A stretch of 8,227 nt of DNA from Candidatus Izemoplasma sp. (GTDB lineage: Bacteria > Bacillota_I > Bacilli_A > Izemoplasmatales > Izemoplasmataceae): positions 1-8,227 of the forward strand of contig SKGI01000122.1 in the NCBI GenBank assembly GCA_007117555.1. Reading direction: 5' to 3'. Under the pieces are notes generated by a model. The model saw only the letters and a list, made by a program, of their open reading frames with translations. It did no database searches and was not told the origin of the DNA. Below are positions 1-5,478 of this stretch, in pieces; position 1 is the stretch's first letter; every line of letters starts with the position of its first letter. A program made the position numbers and the translations under genes.

Positions 1-3
1 CTT

Positions 4-648
4 TTATTGAACTATTTCATCTGGTTGTTCAGTCGGCAACTCTTTTTTTGGTATTACTGTATCGACGACAGGGTCTTGTGGCGTATCTTGCAGTTGTTTA
101 CGACGTCGATACTGACCATAACCACCATAGGCATCAAAGCCAAGGTACAGACTTGCGCCAATCGATAAGATTAACATCAACACGATGATACTCTCAACGT
201 CATAACCACTGATTAAAACTATGGTACCGATAACTAAAGCGGCTATATGGAAGAAATACGTTGGGTGGTCGCCTTTTTCATGACCACTGCTTACGCCATA
301 AAAATGAATCATGCCACGGCCGACTAACACACCACCTAATAAATATCCAAATAAAGCGCCTAGGCCGCCATCTCGTGTCAAGCCCACTAAGATGAACAAG
401 CCTGCAATAGCTAAGTGTGCGATGATCTCAATGATATTGATTGTTCGTAGCACACCACTTTTTTGTGTCTTGAGAAACGGGATAACACGCATGAGTGCAT
501 AGCCACCAATAAGCAGGCCAACAAACGCTTCAATAAGACCTCTAGTTTCACCAAAATACAAAACCAATGCTAAGCCAATCAACAACACTGCCCCAATCAA
601 CTTAAACACCCAATTATAAACCGTAATCGTTGTTCGTAGTGATGCCAT
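4..648 (-). CDS. Six-span membrane protein, HdeD/DUF308-like
   Basis: This 214-residue protein is almost entirely hydrophobic up to about residue 178. I count six likely membrane spans, near residues 13-32, 38-59, 69-89, 94-115, 130-148 and 151-171. A basic stretch (YRRRK) and a polar, acidic cytoplasmic tail of about 35 residues follow. Size, span number and Gly/Leu-rich helices resemble the HdeD/DUF308 family of small integral membrane proteins, some of which are linked to acid or envelope stress. I see no catalytic motif, so that link is by fold type only and the substrate or role is unknown. The ATG at 648 follows GGAGG with 8 nt spacing. The gene appears to have its own promoter at 680-708, downstream of the structured RNA. 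The TAA stop lies at the window edge, so the gene is complete but its terminator is not visible. Confidence 0.8.
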   Translation of the reverse strand: MASLRTTITVYNWVFKLIGAVLLIGLALVLYFGETRGLIEAFVGLLIGGYALMRVIPFLKTQKSGVLRTINIIEIIAHLAIAGLFILVGLTRDGGLGALFGYLLGGVLVGRGMIHFYGVSSGHEKGDHPTYFFHIAALVIGTIVLISGYDVESIIVLMLILSIGASLYLGFDAYGGYGQYRRRKQLQDTPQDPVVDTVIPKKELPTEQPDEIVQ

Positions 649-679
649 ATCTTATGCCTCCAATATTTAAGATAGCTTT

Positions 680-708
680 ATCATACGCTTTGAAAGGAAA
701 AAAGGCAA
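680..708 (-). promoter_or_regulatory. Candidate promoter of the HdeD-like gene
   Basis: Read on the minus strand, TTGCCT (703-708, 4/6 to the -35 consensus) is separated by exactly 17 bp from TATGAT (680-685, 5/6 to the -10 consensus). Transcription would start near 673, giving a leader of about 25 nt that contains the Shine-Dalgarno site. Its position just after the U-tract of the structured RNA suggests that RNA and gene are separate transcripts. This is a consensus match by eye only. Confidence 0.5.
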
Positions 709-710
709 AT

Positions 711-891
711 AAAAATCCCTAAGGACTGGAAATCACTCAGTTGCAGAACCGCAGCTCTACTATGGGGGTAGCCTCTTACCGGACCTTTAGGATTCCTTTT
801 AACTTACAAAGGCGTTCACACCGGCCAAGTCTCGGCTCCTAATGTGTTAATTTGGGGTCGCACGTGAGTGATTTCCAGCCACTAGGGACAT
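711..891 (-). ncRNA. Structured stand-alone RNA of about 180 nt, possibly 6S-like
   Basis: The two ends of this region pair with each other. Positions 865-888 (5' arm) and 716-739 (3' arm) form a 24-position helix with 21 Watson-Crick pairs, two G-U pairs and one mismatch, followed directly by five U (711-715). A good promoter (896-925) sits just upstream. Inside the helix I can draw a hairpin at 743-760 (7 bp, UGCG loop). I also see a UUAGGA/UCCUAA helix (837-842 with 787-792) that encloses short hairpins at 824-836 and 811-822, the latter with a UGAA loop. No start codon with a ribosome site heads a plausible protein here. Length, closing stem and independent transcription fit 6S RNA (ssrS), which binds housekeeping RNA polymerase. 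The branched interior is not the usual long rod of 6S, so the family stays open. A riboswitch is less likely because the next gene has its own promoter. Confidence 0.65.
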
Positions 892-895
892 TCTT

Positions 896-925
896 ATTTT
901 AATATGAAAGGGGTTACTTTGTCAA
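896..925 (-). promoter_or_regulatory. Promoter of the structured RNA
   Basis: On the minus strand a perfect -35 hexamer TTGACA (920-925) is followed after 18 bp by TAAAAT (896-901), a 5/6 match to the -10 hexamer. The predicted start is around 889-891, two or three nucleotides before the closing helix of the RNA begins. This precise placement supports both the promoter and the 5' end of the RNA. Confidence 0.7.
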
Positions 926-972
926 CCGCGTTGCCTTCTTTTATGTATAAATGATTTAAAAACAATGCATTT

Positions 973-996
973 AAAAACCCCCAAACGGAGGTTTTT
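973..996 (-). terminator. Intrinsic terminator after rplT
   Basis: The minus-strand transcript forms AAAAACCUCC, loop GUUU, GGGGGUUUUU: ten pairs including one U-G, ending in five U. It lies about 15 bp after the rplT stop. It closes the infC-rpmI-rplT operon before the promoter of the structured RNA. Confidence 0.85.
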
Positions 997-1010
997 CAAA
1001 GTTAAGTGGG

Positions 1011-1556
1011 TTAGTTTTCGAGCAACAGTGCGACAATTTCAGCTTTTTTGAGCGCTGAATACCCTTCGATTTCACGTTCTTTACAAAGTTCTTTAAGATC
1101 TGCTACAGTCATCGCTTCAAGCGCTGATTGGTCAAGGGTCGAAGTCGATGCTCCGTTTGATGCTTTCGCAACAACAACAACTTCTTCACGACTAATTTCT
1201 CCGTTTAGACCTTTTTTGGCTGTATCAACGATTTTGGCAAAGCCTTGTGGATCGGCTACAGCGATATCCGCAAGCATTTTACGGTTAATATCGACACCTG
1301 CGCGGGTCAAACCATTGATCATTCTTGAATAAGATAAACCATTTAAACGCGCCGCAGCATTAATCCGTGTAATCCACAGTTTACGGAAATCCCGCTTGCG
1401 GTTTTTACGGTCCCGATAACTATATGATAAAGACTTCATCACTTGTTCGTGAGCCGTTTTATACAATAAATGTTTAGAGCCGAAATAACCTTTGGCCAGT
1501 TTTAATATTTTTCTACGTCTTTTACGTGCGACGTTTCCACCTTTAACTCTAGGCAT
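1011..1556 (-). CDS. rplT: Large-subunit ribosomal protein L20 with a C-terminal extension
   Basis: Residues 1-117 are a full bacterial L20: it opens [16 protein letters not shown], has the basic RNA-binding N-terminal arm, and continues through the [14 protein letters not shown] region typical of the globular part. L20 binds 23S rRNA early in 50S assembly and, in Bacillus and E. coli, represses its own operon. Bacterial L20 is usually about 115-120 residues; this one has 181. The extra 64 residues are a polar linker rich in Ala, Ser and Thr, then residues 148-180, which read as a helix-extended-loop-helix of the Rho_N/SAP/LEM type ([19 protein letters not shown], then a Lys-Lys-containing second helix). 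Such motifs often bind nucleic acid; a role here is inferred. The ATG has AAAGGAGG upstream. It follows rpmI by 18 bp and is last in the operon. Confidence 0.97.
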   Translation of the reverse strand: MPRVKGGNVARKRRRKILKLAKGYFGSKHLLYKTAHEQVMKSLSYSYRDRKNRKRDFRKLWITRINAAARLNGLSYSRMINGLTRAGVDINRKMLADIAVADPQGFAKIVDTAKKGLNGEISREEVVVVAKASNGASTSTLDQSALEAMTVADLKELCKEREIEGYSALKKAEIVALLLEN

Positions 1557-1574
1557 GGTGGGTCCTCCTTTGAA

Positions 1575-1775
1575 TTATTTTACGTTGGAAATTTGGTGCT
1601 TGATGCGTTTTTCGTCAGACTTGGAAACGTAGTTGGCACTACGGTTATTTCTGATCGTATTGCTATTTTTGTTAGTTTTGAGATGCGCGCGTGCAGCATG
1701 AGAGACTTTTAATTTCCCCGTGGCCGTACGCTTAACGCGCTTTTTAGTCCCAGAATGGGTCTTTTGTTTAGGCAT
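1575..1775 (-). CDS. rpmI: Large-subunit ribosomal protein L35
   Basis: A 66-residue, very basic protein opening MPKQKTHSGTKKRVKRT and continuing with TGKLKVSHAARAHL, which matches the start of bacterial L35 (MPKxKTHxGxxKR..TxxGKxK). The length is normal for the family. L35 is a small 50S protein almost always encoded between infC and rplT, as here. The middle (KTNKNSNTIRNNRSANYV) is more Asn-rich than in Bacillus, but the closing KRIKHQISNVK keeps the usual pattern. The start has AAGGAGG upstream. The gaps are 26 bp from infC and 18 bp to rplT, consistent with one transcript. Confidence 0.96.
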   Translation of the reverse strand: MPKQKTHSGTKKRVKRTATGKLKVSHAARAHLKTNKNSNTIRNNRSANYVSKSDEKRIKHQISNVK

Positions 1776-1801
1776 GGGTGTTCCTCCTTGAATAGTTGTG
1801 A

Positions 1802-2335
1802 TTATTTGTCTTTTTTCGGTGTCAACGTCATGATCATCGTCCGACCTTCTTGCTTAGGATATGACTCGATATCAGCGAGATCTTCACAACGTTTAGAAAA
1901 GTCTAACATGACGGTGCGTCCGAGATTGGTATGCGCCATTTCGCGACCACGGAAACGAATTGAGATTTTCAACTTGTCGCCATTTTCAAGAAATTTGCGA
2001 CCATTTCTCAACTTAGTTTCAAAATCATGGGTATCGATTTTAGGAGAAAGACGGATTTCTTTGAGACTCACAATTTTTTGCTTTTTCTTCGCTTCACGAA
2101 GTTTTTTCTGTTGGTCGTATTTAAACTTGTTGTAGTCCATAAACTTGGCGACGGGTGGTTTAGCATTGGGTGCGACCAAAACAAGGTCAAGCTGACGCTC
2201 ATCAGCCATGGCTTGCGCATCGCGCTTCGTCATGACGCCGAGTTGTTCGCCACCATCTCCAATGACCATGACTTCACGTGCTCTGATGTCATCGTTGACC
2301 AATCCTTGGTTGCGTCTGTCATTGTTTTTGTTAAT
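1802..2335 (-). CDS. infC: Translation initiation factor IF-3, probable AUU start
   Basis: IF-3 binds the 30S subunit, keeps it apart from the 50S and checks the initiator tRNA and start codon. The N-terminal domain shows VNDDIRAREV, LGVMTKRDAQ and LDLVLVAPNAKPPVAKFMDY, followed by the lysine-rich linker helix (residues about 75-90). The C-terminal domain contains KEIRLSPKIDTHDFETK, ISIRFRGREMAH and the closing MIMTLTPKK. I place the start at AUU (2333-2335), giving 177 residues: AGGAGG lies 8 nt before it, the normal distance. A GTG in the same frame at 2342-2344 overlaps that ribosome site and cannot use it. AUU is the known start of infC in E. coli and Bacillus, where poor recognition by IF-3 gives feedback control. 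It is first in its operon. Confidence 0.93.
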   Translation of the reverse strand: MNKNNDRRNQGLVNDDIRAREVMVIGDGGEQLGVMTKRDAQAMADERQLDLVLVAPNAKPPVAKFMDYNKFKYDQQKKLREAKKKQKIVSLKEIRLSPKIDTHDFETKLRNGRKFLENGDKLKISIRFRGREMAHTNLGRTVMLDFSKRCEDLADIESYPKQEGRTMIMTLTPKKDK

Positions 2336-2350
2336 AAGTTTCACCTCCTG
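2333..2350 (-). promoter_or_regulatory. infC: Ribosome binding site and AUU start of infC
   Basis: The minus strand reads AGGAGG, eight nucleotides (TGAAACTT), then ATT. The Shine-Dalgarno core spans 2344-2349. The GTG at 2342-2344 begins with the final G of the core, so only the downstream ATT has productive spacing. This decides the start in favour of AUU. Confidence 0.8.
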
Positions 2351-2368
2351 TTGGGTTGCGGAAACAAG

Positions 2369-2407
2369 AAAAAAAGTGTCGGCTCATTTTGAGAGACCCA
2401 CACTTTT
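2369..2407 (-). terminator. Attenuator hairpin in the infC leader
   Basis: The leader RNA can form AAAAGUGU/ACACUUUU (eight pairs), then a G-G mismatch, GG/CC, a small bulge and CUC/GAG around a short A-rich loop. A run of seven U overlaps and follows the 3' arm. It ends about 33 nt before the infC AUU codon and after the promoter, so it is a premature terminator rather than an operon end. It is the expected architecture of the L20-controlled leader known upstream of infC in Bacillus. Confidence 0.75.
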
Positions 2408-2471
2408 AGCGGCATATTAAAAATTGTCGCGCGGCTTAGACCCATTGATGATTCAATCGGGTGAGAGTGGG
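2397..2471 (-). promoter_or_regulatory. Candidate antiterminator pairing in the infC leader
   Basis: Leader RNA CCCACUCU (2464-2471) can pair with AGUGUGGG (2397-2404) at seven of eight positions. The second element is part of the 5' arm of the attenuator hairpin, so this pairing and the terminator are mutually exclusive. The first element also lies in a local hairpin, AGAGU-GCCC-ACUCU (2464-2477), which would free the terminator. This is a plausible switch, drawn by eye and not energy-evaluated. Confidence 0.5.
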
Positions 2472-2507
2472 CACTCTTCTTTCCACATATTTGTTTGACT
2501 GAATATC

Positions 2508-2535
2508 ATTATATCACGCTTGTGCGCTTTGTCAA
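2508..2535 (-). promoter_or_regulatory. Strong promoter of the infC-rpmI-rplT operon
   Basis: Perfect TTGACA (2530-2535) and perfect TATAAT (2508-2513) are separated by 16 bp on the minus strand. Transcription would begin near 2501, giving a leader of about 165 nt before infC. It starts only about 25 bp past the stop of the ABC permease gene, and I see no terminator between them, so some read-through from the upstream operon is possible. Confidence 0.9.
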
Positions 2536-2558
2536 CTGTTTTCACTTTGATTATAAGG

Positions 2559-3284
2559 CTAATAGTCTTTAGACACTATCCGTAACATTGCTGCAAGACC
2601 AGCAACCACTGCGGTCAGCAACACATAAGACGGTTTTAACAATAAACTAATGCCACCTTCTTCTAACATATGCGCATTGGCCACTACCATTTGCATGACA
2701 TACGCAAGTGCTGGTGTTGTGTGCTGTGTGACGCCATACGGTACGATGACTTCAGTCGCAAGGTAGCCAAACCAAAGCAAAAACTGACTGAGAATATGTT
2801 GAATAAAAACGGCTAAACAGGATGCTAACATTACATGCTGAACGATCATTATTGACAACATCTTAATTATCGCTGTTTGCGACCAATAGGTCGCGACATG
2901 AAACCATTGTGCCACAGCTGTCGCTTGAAACATGAGTACCAGCATGACGACAAATAATACGATCATGAGTGTGACCCATTGACTCACAAAGAGACGTGTT
3001 CGACCCACGCGTTGCACAAGCGACACTTCATAACGACTTAAATGAAACAGCTGTAAACTACAATAAGAAAGCCAACCTACTAAACTCGTTTTCATAAAAG
3101 TAAAGACTTCAAAGGCATAATCACGGGCAAACATATCCCCATAGATAATTCTCTCATGGTGTGGTTCATACCAACGTGTCATCATCACATAAACTATCAA
3201 GTTCAAACACCATAAACTAAGGAGAAAAACCCGTGTTTTGCGTGTCAACAAATAATGTAAATGCCAACGAATCAGATTTTTCAC
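2559..3284 (-). CDS. ABC transporter permease subunit, six-span membrane protein
   Basis: A 241-residue membrane protein with about six hydrophobic spans, near residues 19-36, 62-82, 101-124, 140-163, 166-184 and 217-236. Large polar loops lie between the first two spans. It has no sequence motif that names a substrate. Its partner is clear from position: its GTG start overlaps the TGA stop of the ABC ATPase gene by 4 bp (GTGA), typical of translationally coupled subunits. It is therefore best read as the membrane half of an ABC-2-type exporter or an envelope-acting ABC complex, probably working as a dimer with two ATPases. The sequence is rich in Trp, His and Met and looks fast-evolving. The TAG stop lies just before the infC promoter. 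The substrate is unknown; bacteriocin immunity-type or surface-assembly export are both possible. Confidence 0.75.
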   Translation of the reverse strand: MKNLIRWHLHYLLTRKTRVFLLSLWCLNLIVYVMMTRWYEPHHERIIYGDMFARDYAFEVFTFMKTSLVGWLSYCSLQLFHLSRYEVSLVQRVGRTRLFVSQWVTLMIVLFVVMLVLMFQATAVAQWFHVATYWSQTAIIKMLSIMIVQHVMLASCLAVFIQHILSQFLLWFGYLATEVIVPYGVTQHTTPALAYVMQMVVANAHMLEEGGISLLLKPSYVLLTAVVAGLAAMLRIVSKDY

Positions 3285-3832
3285 AGCTGAATCCTTTCTG
3301 CCTCAAGCGTCAAAAAATCATCCATAAGATGTGTCGCACAAACAATCATGCCACTGTGATGCTTAAGCTGTTTGACAAAACATTGCCTACTCTTTGCATC
3401 TAGCCCATTTAACGGCTCGTCATATAGTGTCAAGGCTCGCTTTGCAAGCATCGCGGACATGACATTAACTTTTTGTTTCATCCCTTTGGATAAAGCTCTA
3501 AATGGCTCATATCGACGCGCACGTAAATCAAATGTATCTAACAACTGATCAAGGCCTAAAAACGAACGTTTTTCAAGACGACACAACCCTTTTAAGTAGG
3601 CATCGACTGTCATATCTTCGGGAAAGTGTGCGGTTTCTTGAACATACAGGACTGTTTCAGGAATGGTCAGTATGCCTTCATATGTAATCAAACCTGCCAT
3701 CGCTTTAAGCAGCGTTGTCTTGCCAGAACCATTCCCACCAATAAGTAATGTTATTTTACTATCAAGGGTCCGATCACCATGCGCCACTACTGTCTTCCGG
3801 TACCGTTTCTTAAATCCTTCAATCCGTATCAT
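3281..3832 (-). CDS. Compact ABC transporter ATP-binding protein
   Basis: With the start at 3832 (MIRIEGF) this is a 183-residue nucleotide-binding domain with every core motif. Walker A GGNGSGKTT is at 32-40, the Q-loop Gln near 65 (LYVQET), signature LSKGMKQ at 114-120, Walker B ending in DE at 138-139, D-loop LNGLD at 141-145 and switch His at 168 (CATH). The LSKGM form of the signature is common in BcrA/NatA-type ATPases paired with ABC-2 permeases. It lacks the C-terminal extension of usual 220-300-residue subunits. The frame stays open upstream to 3928, but that part lies inside the preceding gene and shows no ABC features. The chosen ATG overlaps the preceding gene by 14 bp and has no clear ribosome site of its own, so coupled translation is likely. 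It should energise the adjacent permease. Confidence 0.9.
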   Translation of the reverse strand: MIRIEGFKKRYRKTVVAHGDRTLDSKITLLIGGNGSGKTTLLKAMAGLITYEGILTIPETVLYVQETAHFPEDMTVDAYLKGLCRLEKRSFLGLDQLLDTFDLRARRYEPFRALSKGMKQKVNVMSAMLAKRALTLYDEPLNGLDAKSRQCFVKQLKHHSGMIVCATHLMDDFLTLEAERIQL

Positions 3833-4763
3833 GATGGCGAATATGTGCGGACGGATGAACAGCCGCAAACCACTTTGTTCGAATAAACTGAAAATCATCC
3901 ACGACTTGTTGGTGGCGAACGCCTTCACCGATTAAAGTAAAGATAACGGGATACCGAGCAAGCAACCACGTATCATCGACATATCGAAATGGCACAAAGA
4001 ATTGTTTGGATGCACCCGCTTCTATTACAATGGCTGTCTCTTGGGTTGACCGAGGCATGAATAATCGAGTTATATCCGCCTCAAATTGTGCATGCTCCAA
4101 ATGCGCAGAAACCGCCCCATCATACACGACAAGCTGAGACATATCTACAGCAATCGCATCACAGTTAACGGACATATCAGATAGTTCTATGGGATGACTA
4201 CGGGTATTTTCAATATGAAGTACCATGCCCGATGCTGTAGGGATCTCCTTGATTTTTATATGTACATTGTAACGCGCAGACAGTTGTAACCAATCGGGTT
4301 CTTCTGGCACAAACAAATAATTAAAAGCACCAATATTTAAACTGGCTGAATCACCATTTTCTAAATCGAACACTAACTTAGCATCCGCGATATTTAAGGA
4401 AAAATTATCTGAGTGAAAGACCGGCCGAAAAATGTAATGATAGCTGTACATTGTGCGTGTATCATACTGCAATTGTCCTGCAGACTGAATGTCAACGAGT
4501 TCAAGCGGCATACGCATCCGACCATCTTCAGAAATGATTGCAGGATTATGCATGGCTTCATGCACCGTATAAGGCGAACGTGGATCGTGAATTAGGAACG
4601 GGATTGAAAAGGTTTCAAGCGCATGGGTATAGACATACGTGTGACATTGTTTAACTGTAATGATTTCAAACGGACCTGACGGCTGTCGGCTTCGTCCAAG
4701 CAACATGAACGTACCACTAATGAGTATCAACATCAAGATCGTCATCAGAAACGTCTTCGTCAT
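3819..4763 (-). CDS. Membrane-anchored extracytoplasmic protein, function unknown
   Basis: I do not recognise this 314-residue protein. Residues 4-22 are a strong hydrophobic segment preceded by MTK and followed by GRSR. This is best read as an uncleaved signal anchor; there is no lipobox Cys. The rest is soluble, with alternating hydrophobic stretches typical of beta-rich folds, for example residues about 190-290 (VLHIENTRSHPIELSDMSV, VIEAGASKQFFVPFRYVDD), which look like Ig-type or similar sandwich domains. It probably sits on the outer face of the membrane. The ATG at 4763 has AAAGGCGGTGAT upstream, one base off the ideal ribosome site. It overlaps the preceding secreted-protein gene by 47 bp and the ATPase gene by 14 bp, so it is part of the same unit and may deliver, receive or anchor what the ABC complex handles. 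Confidence 0.75.
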   Translation of the reverse strand: MTKTFLMTILMLILISGTFMLLGRSRQPSGPFEIITVKQCHTYVYTHALETFSIPFLIHDPRSPYTVHEAMHNPAIISEDGRMRMPLELVDIQSAGQLQYDTRTMYSYHYIFRPVFHSDNFSLNIADAKLVFDLENGDSASLNIGAFNYLFVPEEPDWLQLSARYNVHIKIKEIPTASGMVLHIENTRSHPIELSDMSVNCDAIAVDMSQLVVYDGAVSAHLEHAQFEADITRLFMPRSTQETAIVIEAGASKQFFVPFRYVDDTWLLARYPVIFTLIGEGVRHQQVVDDFQFIRTKWFAAVHPSAHIRHHDTD

Positions 4764-5394
4764 CAGGTATCACCGCCTTTACAATTGAAAAATACTCTGT
4801 TGTTAAAACAAAAACTTCCCAACCGCCTTGGCGCGTATTGCGCCAAAACCGGTAATGGTTTGCGACACCATTCGTCACTTTTCCTTCACCGAAAACTTCA
4901 ACCCGCAAAGTTGTCCGTGGATCCACCGTCATACGAATATCGACCCGTTCTTCTCGTTGCGTGGAAGACTCGTAACTGATTTGCGGCCGAATATGGGTGT
5001 CAAGACCTAAGCGAAACCCGCGCACATCCCCCGTTCCAGTCAAACCAATATTTCCCGTGGCGCTAATTTGAAACTTACCTTGTCCTTTGACATTAAAGTA
5101 ATAACTTTTTTGAATGGGTGTAAATCCTTCATTACTAATGACATACATCGTTTCTTTTTGAAAGGTTACTGGTTCATTTCGCATGACTGTGTATGTCCGC
5201 CAACCCCAAAAACGTCTCCGCTCAACTTTCTTAATATACCGGTCATACTCTGCTTGTGAATAGTCTTCAAGCAACTTCGCACCAGCACGGCGAAATGTGA
5301 TGTTTTGGTACGTAAGATACTCTCCTGCCTCTACAGGAACTAACGCACTCATTAAAAAACACAAGACCATGATAAAACCAATCCATTTTTTCAT
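4717..5394 (-). CDS. Secreted protein with signal peptide and acidic tail, function unknown
   Basis: I do not recognise this 225-residue protein. It starts MKKWIGFIMVLCFLMSALVPVEAGEY, a classical Sec signal peptide: two Lys, a hydrophobic core and probable cleavage after VEA near residue 23. The mature part is rich in Thr, Arg, Gly and aromatic residues. It contains a GKFQISATGNIGLTGTGDV segment and several amphipathic strands (VDIRMTVDPRTTLRVEVFGEG), suggesting a secreted beta-structured domain. There is no second hydrophobic segment, lipobox or sortase motif. The last 15 residues are strongly acidic (DDEDVSDDDLDVDTH) and are encoded in DNA that also encodes the anchor of the next protein. 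The ATG has GGAGGTG 7 nt upstream. It begins the ABC operon, 57 bp after the patatin terminator hairpin; I see no convincing promoter hexamers in that gap. Confidence 0.78.
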   Translation of the reverse strand: MKKWIGFIMVLCFLMSALVPVEAGEYLTYQNITFRRAGAKLLEDYSQAEYDRYIKKVERRRFWGWRTYTVMRNEPVTFQKETMYVISNEGFTPIQKSYYFNVKGQGKFQISATGNIGLTGTGDVRGFRLGLDTHIRPQISYESSTQREERVDIRMTVDPRTTLRVEVFGEGKVTNGVANHYRFWRNTRQGGWEVFVLTTEYFSIVKAVIPDDEDVSDDDLDVDTH

Positions 5395-5450
5395 GATTCA
5401 CCTCCGCTTTATGCATACGTCTTAAGGGACTGTTTTTCTTTATTGATATT

Positions 5451-5478
5451 AAAAAAGCCCACCAATTAAGATGGGCTT
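5451..5478 (-). terminator. Intrinsic terminator at the end of the patatin gene
   Basis: The transcript forms AAGCCCAUC, loop UUAAUU, GGUGGGCUU (nine pairs with one U-G), then a run of U. The 5' arm contains the last sense codons of the patatin gene and the loop contains its UAA stop, so the coding end and terminator are superimposed. It separates the nadE-mnmA-patatin group from the exported-protein operon. Confidence 0.88.

Noticed and set aside
716..888. A small inverted-repeat transposon (MITE) with 24-bp ends
   Set aside because: No target-site duplication is visible, two of the three differences between the arms keep G-U pairing as RNA, and a promoter is placed exactly at one end with a U-tract at the other. 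An RNA gene explains more, though a genome-wide copy search would settle it.
711..891. A known riboswitch, T-box, RNase P RNA, SRP RNA or tmRNA
   Set aside because: I looked for the conserved cores of these families as I know them (T-box GGUGGNACCGCG, the tmRNA GGGG start region, SRP GGAAGCAGC, RNase P GAGGAAAGUCC, lysine, SAM, FMN, glycine and c-di-AMP cores) and saw none.
1755..2135. Plus-strand open frames opposite infC and elsewhere
   Set aside because: They are antisense shadows of well-supported minus-strand genes, lack ribosome sites and have no recognisable domains. I found no convincing plus-strand gene in the window.
2342..2344. GTG as the start of infC
   Set aside because: It overlaps the AGGAGG site, which cannot then serve it; the ATT nine bases downstream has ideal spacing and matches known infC biology.
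3833..3928. An N-terminal extension of the ABC ATPase starting at the ATG at 3926-3928
   Set aside because: The extra 32 residues lie entirely inside the preceding gene, have no ABC-like features, and the usual beta-strand opening of an ABC domain begins at MIRIEGF (3832).
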